NCBI GenBank assembly: GCA_032622095.1
Contig: CP136067.1
Span: forward strand, 124,221,030 to 124,285,029
Source: Siphonodentalium dalli
Taxonomy: Eukaryota > Mollusca > Scaphopoda > Gadilida > Siphonodentaliidae
DNA: 64,000 bases
Reading direction: 5' to 3'
This document shows positions 58,601 to 64,000 of this stretch, piece by piece. A model generated the notes under the pieces. That model searched no databases and was not told the origin of the DNA. It was given only the letters and a program-made list of their open reading frames with translations. A program made the position numbers and the translations under genes. Each line of letters begins with the position of its first letter. Positions within the stretch are counted from its first letter, which is position 1.

Positions 58601-59182
58601 ATGTGTATATGTACTATATAATACAGTACTATAAAATACTATATTATACTATATAAATATATTAAAATATGTTAATTAAGCTAAAATGTCACTATGTACA
58701 GTGGCAAAGTATTTGAGTAAATTATTATTAAATGATAAAATCAGAGACTGAAAGTGTAGCTTTATTCATTTAATATATAATAATGTATATTGGGTATATA
58801 ATTTATATTATATGTGCGTGTCTGAAAAGTTCAATGCTTTTAAATTTTCCTTGGGTTCTTTTCTGTTACTTTTAGGTTTTGAAACAATACATATCAGGTT
58901 CTGTGATTGAACCATCTCCCAACCACCAATAACAGCTTCAATCAGTATATATACACCATGTCTTCGTATTTAAACTGATTTAATTAGTAAATTAGCTTAT
59001 TTAATTGTAGTGGAGCCTGCAAATGTACATGTATGTGAAGTTATCATAATCAACAAACAATATTTAACATTTTGTTTTGCCCGTGATAGTGTTAAAAGGG
59101 TGCTTGAAAAGTCATTAAAAGGTCATTAAAAAGGTGCTTAAAAGTGCTTAAATTTAGTTTTTGGGAACCTGTATGAACCCTG
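55626..59182 (+). mobile_element. complete hAT element S1
   Basis: This is a 3557-bp element with perfect 16-bp terminal inverted repeats. It is joined to the previous element by CT (55624-55625) and to the next by CT (59183-59184). Subterminal direct copies of GTGCTTAAA, AAGTCATTAAAAG and GTGCTTGAA occur inside both ends. Confidence 0.92.
56053..58312 (+). pseudogene. hAT transposase S1, extra 2-bp frameshift
   Basis: This copy has an AT insertion near 56541 (CATATATGTCC where others have CATATGTCC) that shifts the frame before the first catalytic Asp, in addition to the two breaks shared by all copies. The long second frame (56806-58179, 457 codons) is otherwise intact. It holds the HRW motif and, at about residues 341-392, the hAT dimerisation domain (YPDLWCVLKM and ASVERGFSVN). 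Confidence 0.85.
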
Positions 59183-59184
59183 CT

Positions 59185-62100
59185 CAGGGTTCATACAGGT
59201 GCTTAAAGTCATTAAAAGTGCTTGAATTTGATTTTCTATTTTCAAGGCCCTTAAAACTGCTTAAATTCTCACCCTAATACCACTCAGGTCATTAAAAGTG
59301 CTTAAATTCTGGTATAAGACCGGGCCTGGGGAATAAACAACAAGGCATGGGCGGTCTTATACCTAGAAAACTGTTAACATCGCCGATATGATCGTAAAAA
59401 TTGAAGGAACATTGCGGCGGAAGTGAGGGAGACATCGCGTAATCGCTAAAAATAGCATCGTTTCCGATACGTTCGATTTTTCAATAGTACGAAACTGTGC
59501 TCTCCGCAAAGCATATGTAAGCTTCGCTCTGATTGGAGGGAAAATTTACACCAGCCAATCATGTAAGTTAATAGAAAATTTAACCGGCTGAACAAATAAA
59601 TATGCCGGGTTGTCGCCCGATCAAGACATTCATTTGGCAAAATGCGTAATATGCGTGAAAACGTTCACAATAGCCGGTATGGGCGAGGCGGCCCTGGAAA
59701 GCCACATTTTGTCGAAAAGACACATCGACCGGAGTCAAAAGTCGAATGACATTTCGGTGTGTATGAATAATGCAACGAATGCCACGCACACAACGTCCAC
59801 AAACTCCACATCGACATCAGTTTCATCCACATCCAGAGGCCCAACAGTGACACCATTTGTGAGAACAGAGGAAGTTGTCAAATCTGAAATCTTGTGGACG
59901 ATGAAAGTTGTTAAGTCACATTATAGCTACAACAGTTCGACACACACCGCAGAACTGTTTGCGAAGATGTTTCCCGACTCCAACATAGCAAAATCGTTTT
60001 CATGTGGCGATCGCAAAATGGCATATCTCACCAAATATGGTTTGGCGCCATATTTCAGACAGCAAATGACTTCACGTCTGAAGGACGCCGATACATATGT
60101 CCTCCTGTTTGACGAAAGTTTAAATTCAACCCTACAAAACAAACAAATGGACATAAACATCAGATTCATGGATACCTCTACAAATCTAGTGTCTAGTAGC
60201 TATTTCGACTCCACATTTATGGGACACGGGCGAGCGGATGACTGCCTCAAAGAGTTTGAACACATCACACACAACTTAAATCTGTCCCAGCTCCTGCAAA
60301 TTTCAATGGACGGCCCTAACGTAAATCTGAAATTCCTCAAACATTTTAAAACCAAGGTCTTTGACAAATACTGACAAAACTTTTGTCGACATTGGTACTT
60401 GCAGTCTCCACACCGTGCACAACTCATTTCGCGCTGCAATGGAAGAAACCGAGTGGGAGCTAGATTCATTCCTGAAGTGTTTGTTTTCCTTATTCAAAAA
60501 CTCGCCCGCAAGACGTGATGACTATAAGGATATTACTGCTCACGACACATTTCCATTGAAATTCTGCCCCCACCGTTGGGTGGAAAATACTCGTGTGGCG
60601 GAGAGGGCGATTGAAATTCTCGATGACGTCTCAACATTTGTGACCGAAGTGGAAAGGAACAAAAACTACACAACTCCAACATCTAAAGCTTTTTCTACAG
60701 TGAAAACCCACCTCAAAGACCCTCTTCTCCTCGCTAAACTGTACTTTTTCGTAACATTATCAAAGGATGTGACACCTTACCTCACAATGATGCAAACAGA
60801 TCATCCTATGATTCCATTTATCGCGGATGAATACGAGGACATGACCAGAACGGTTATGAGAAGAGTAATAAAACCATCTGCATTAGACTCGTTGAAAACA
60901 AAGGCGGAACTGGTCTCATATAAGCTTGCAGAGAATGACGATGATGTTCTTACGTATAACAAAGTGGAACTTGGATTCAATACCAAACGGACCCTGGCGG
61001 AAGTCAACAATGGACGATTGAGAACCACCTTCAAAATGGACTGTAGAAAGGCCCTCAAAGTTTTGACCACACGCTTATTGACCAAGACACCACTCAGTTC
61101 TGTGTTATGCAGGAATGCTAGTTGCTTTTCTCCGCGCATCATTGCATCCGACCCTGCCAAGTGCAAAAGTAAACTGACACGTGTACTCAGTGTTCTCGTT
61201 GATGACAAAAGGATTGCGGCAAAAAAGTGTGATGATACCATACAGCAGTATGACCAATTTCTTACCGACGCGAAGAAGGAGCATTCTGCATTCAAAGAAT
61301 TCTCCTATGCCAAATCGACTGACAAGGACAAGGAAACTCGGGTTGATCAATTCCTGATCAAATTCATTAACTCCAAGAAGTATCCTGACTTATGGTGTGT
61401 TTTAAAGATGATTCTGGTCCTGTCACATGGACAGGCCTCGGTCGAAAGGGGATTTTCGGTGAATTCTAAAATTCTTGTTGAAAACAAGAAAGAAGAGACA
61501 TTTTGCGCGGAACGATTAGTGTACGACGGAATCGCCAGAGAAGGTGGAACGAAAAACATAAAAATCAACAGTTCCATAATTCAGTACTGTAAGGGTGCTC
61601 GAACAAAATATGAGAATCATCTGGTATACGAGCGAATGGGAAAATCCGACGACAAGAAGCACAAGGCGAAGCTGGAATGCATGCAAGAAATGACTACTGC
61701 TAAAAAAAGACTTTGCAGACATAGCTTGTCTTGAGGACTCTTCCGACGAGGCAGCAAAAAAACTCGAAGAAACTGGCCACCGTGATTGGCTTGTTAAATT
61801 CAATCTGTATCGACAATCTATTAAAGAAAAACAAACGAAACTTGAAGGCTTAAAAAAACGACATTGAAAGATTGGTCAAAGATTAAAATTTAATCTTTAA
61901 CCATTACCAATCATTAAAATTTAATCGTTAACCAATCTTTCAATGTTGGTTTTTTATCATTTGATTTAATCATGAAATGACATTAACTTGTTTTTGTTTA
62001 CTGTTTATTAAATTAAGTTATTTAAAAAATGTTTTTTATCATTATCACAGGATCACATATGCCTATTGTCTCAACACCAATCAGTAACAAAACAGTACTT

Positions 62101-62737
62101 ACAATACCAATCAAACCAAAGCATTGATACATTCAAGCAGATAATTTATATATATATGTGTATATGTACTATATAATACAGTACTATAAAATACTATATT
62201 ATACTATATAAATATATTAAAATATGTTAATTAAGCTAAAATGTCACTATGTACAGTGGCAAAGTATTTGAGTAAATTATTATTAAATGATAAAATCAGA
62301 GACTGAAAGTGTAGCTTTATTCATTTAATATATAATAATGTATATTGGGTATATAATTTATATTATATGTGCGTGTCTGAAAAGTTCAATGCTTTTAAAT
62401 TTTCCTTGGGTTCTTTTCTGTTACTTTTAGGTTTTGAAACAATACATATCAGGTTCTGTGATTGAACCATCTCCCAACCACCAATAACAGCTTCAATCAG
62501 TATATATACACCATGTCTTCGTATTTAAACTGATTTAATTAGTAAATTAGCTTATTTAATTGTAGTGGAGCCTGCAAATGTACATGTATGTGAAGTTATC
62601 ATAATCAACAAACAATATTTAACATTTTGTTTTGCCCGTGATAGTGTTAAAAGGGTGCTTGAAAAGTCATTAAAAGGTCATTAAAAAGGTGCTTAAAAGT
62701 GCTTAAATTTAGTTTTTGGGAACCTGTATGAACCCTG
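59185..62737 (+). mobile_element. complete hAT element S2
   Basis: This is a 3553-bp element with the same termini as S1, flanked by CT on both sides. It shares small changes with S3 that S1 lacks (for example GTGTGTATGAATAATGC), so S2 and S3 are the closest pair. Confidence 0.92.
59610..61867 (+). CDS. hAT transposase, most intact copy (S2), two frame breaks
   Basis: Cut-and-paste transposase of the hAT superfamily. The first frame (59610-60374) has a BED/C2H2-like finger (C12, C15, H32, H38) and the catalytic aspartates D168 and D234. It ends at TAC TGA C. The second frame (to 61734) carries the HRW motif and the dimerisation domain ASVERGFSVN. After an A7 run (GCTAAAAAAAGAC) a third frame gives the usual helical tail (EDSSDEAAKKLEETG, then SIKEKQTKLEGLKKRH) to TGA at 61865-61867. 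Skipping one base at each break leaves exactly 752 codons including the stop. No in-frame ATG precedes the finger: upstream codons run to a TGA and the ATG at 59602 is out of frame. A spliced leader exon (GTAAGT upstream) or non-AUG start is needed if it is expressed. Confidence 0.75.
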
Positions 62738-62739
62738 CT

Positions 62740-64000
62740 CAGGGTTCATACAGGTGCTTAAAGTCATTAAAAGTGCTTGAATTTGATTTTCTATTTTCAA
62801 GGCCCTTAAAACTGCTTAAATTCTCACCCTAATACCACTCAGGTCATTAAAAGTGCTTAAATTCTGGTATAAGACCGGGCCTGGGGAATAAACAACAAGG
62901 CATGGGCGGTCTTATACCTAGAAAACTGTTAACATCGCCGATATGATCGTAAAAATTGAAGGAACATTGCGGCGGAAGTGAGGGAGACATCGCGTAATCG
63001 CTAAAAATAGCATCGTTTCCGATACGTTCGATTTTTCAATAGTACGAAACTGTGCTCTCCGCAAAGCATATGTAAGCTTCGCTCTGATTGGAGGGAAAAT
63101 TTACACCAGCCAATCATGTAAGTTAATAGAAAATTTAACCGGCTGAACAAATAAATATGCCGGGTTGTCGCCCGATCAAGACATTCATTTGGCAAAATGC
63201 GTAATATGCGTGAAAACGTTCACAATAGCCGGTATGGGCGAGGCGGCCCTGGAAAGCCACATTTTGTCGAAAAGACACATCGACCGGAGTCAAAAGTCGA
63301 ATGACATTTCGGTGTGTATGAATAATGCAACGAATGCCACGCACACAACGTCCACAAACTCCACATCGACATCAGTTTCATCCACATCCAGAGGCCCAAC
63401 AGTGACACCATTTGTGAGAACAGAGGAAGTTGTCAAATCTGAAATCTTGTGGACGATGAAAGTTGTTAAGTCACATTATAGCTACAACAGTTCGACACAC
63501 ACCGCAGAACTGTTTGCGAAGATGTTTCCCGACTCCAACATAGCAAAATCGTTTTCATGTGGCGATCGCAAAATGGCATATCTCACCAAATATGGTTTGG
63601 CGCCATATTTCAGACAGCAAATGACTTCACGTCTGAAGGACGCCGATACATATGTCCTCCTGTTTGACGAAAGTTTAAATTCAACCCTACAAAACAAACA
63701 AATGGACATAAACATCAGATTCATGGATACCTCTACAAATCTAGTGTCTAGTAGCTATTTCGACTCCACATTTATGGGACACGGGCGAGCGGATGACTGC
63801 CTCAAAGAGTTTGAACACATCACACACAACTTAAATCTGTCCCAGCTCCTGCAAATTTCAATGGACGGCCCTAACGTAAATCTGAAATTCCTCAAACATT
63901 TTAAAACCAAGGTCTTTGACAAATACTGACAAAACTTTTGTCGACATTGGTACTTGCAGTCTCCACACCGTGCACAACTCATTTCGCGCTGCAATGGAAG
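62740..64000 (+). mobile_element. hAT element S3, cut by window end
   Basis: This third head-to-tail element begins CAGGGTTCATACAGGT after a CT joint (62738-62739) and continues past the window. The array may hold more copies. Confidence 0.9.
63165..64000 (+). CDS. hAT transposase S3, partial
   Basis: This shows the same finger and D168/D234 frame as S2 up to the TAC TGA C site (ends 63929). The second frame starts at once and runs off the window. No private defect is seen in the visible part. Confidence 0.75.

Overview
This window is nuclear DNA of an animal, most likely a mollusc or another lophotrochozoan. It is AT-rich and carries spliced-gene fragments and dispersed repeat families of the kind that fill bivalve and gastropod genomes. 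Its coding content is almost entirely transposable-element genes of the piggyBac, hAT, pogo, tyrosine-recombinase and LINE classes. I see no bacterial operon, rRNA gene or CRISPR array. The taxon call is inference from repeat style.

Region 1-21.5 kb is a mosaic of old repeats. A non-LTR retrotransposon ORF1 remnant lies near 2 kb. Two blocks rich in TAGCTA (2.5-3.2 and 16.0-16.5 kb) are bounded by an inverted CCCCTACCAAAA motif. Between them, arrays of a dispersed repeat run in opposite orientations, and a structurally complete 5.4-kb piggyBac transposon (9475-14876) with an intact transposase gene and TTAA duplications sits inside one of those arrays. Small foldback MITEs, minisatellites and a decayed piggyBac remnant (about 19.8-20.1 kb) follow.

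Region 21.5-33.5 kb is bracketed by split direct repeats in the order B2-A2-B1 ... A1. A tyrosine recombinase gene with R-H-R-Y residues lies on the minus strand just inside B1. This is the layout of Ngaro/PAT-type tyrosine-recombinase retroelements. The terminal repeats are almost identical, yet the recombinase is frameshifted and I find no reverse transcriptase of its own. The interior instead holds a LINE 3' fragment, a THAP-like fragment and degenerate repeats.

Region 33.5-40.3 kb holds two piggyBac remnants of different families, a pogo/CENPB-type transposase pseudogene split by a 1-kb hAT-type non-autonomous element with its target duplication, and a tRNA-Met-like pseudogene.

Region 40.3-64 kb is the most unusual part. 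A minus-strand spliced host gene of unknown identity ends near 40.36 kb and has a palindromic MITE inside its last exon. Its 3' exons, together with the 5' two-thirds of an hAT transposon, are tandemly repeated with a 4110-bp period. The third copy continues into a complete hAT element carrying a 979-bp insertion. That element is followed by complete hAT elements of about 3555 bp, joined head to tail with only a CT dinucleotide between their perfect 16-bp terminal inverted repeats. The array runs off the window end. Every hAT copy shares the same two reading-frame breaks.
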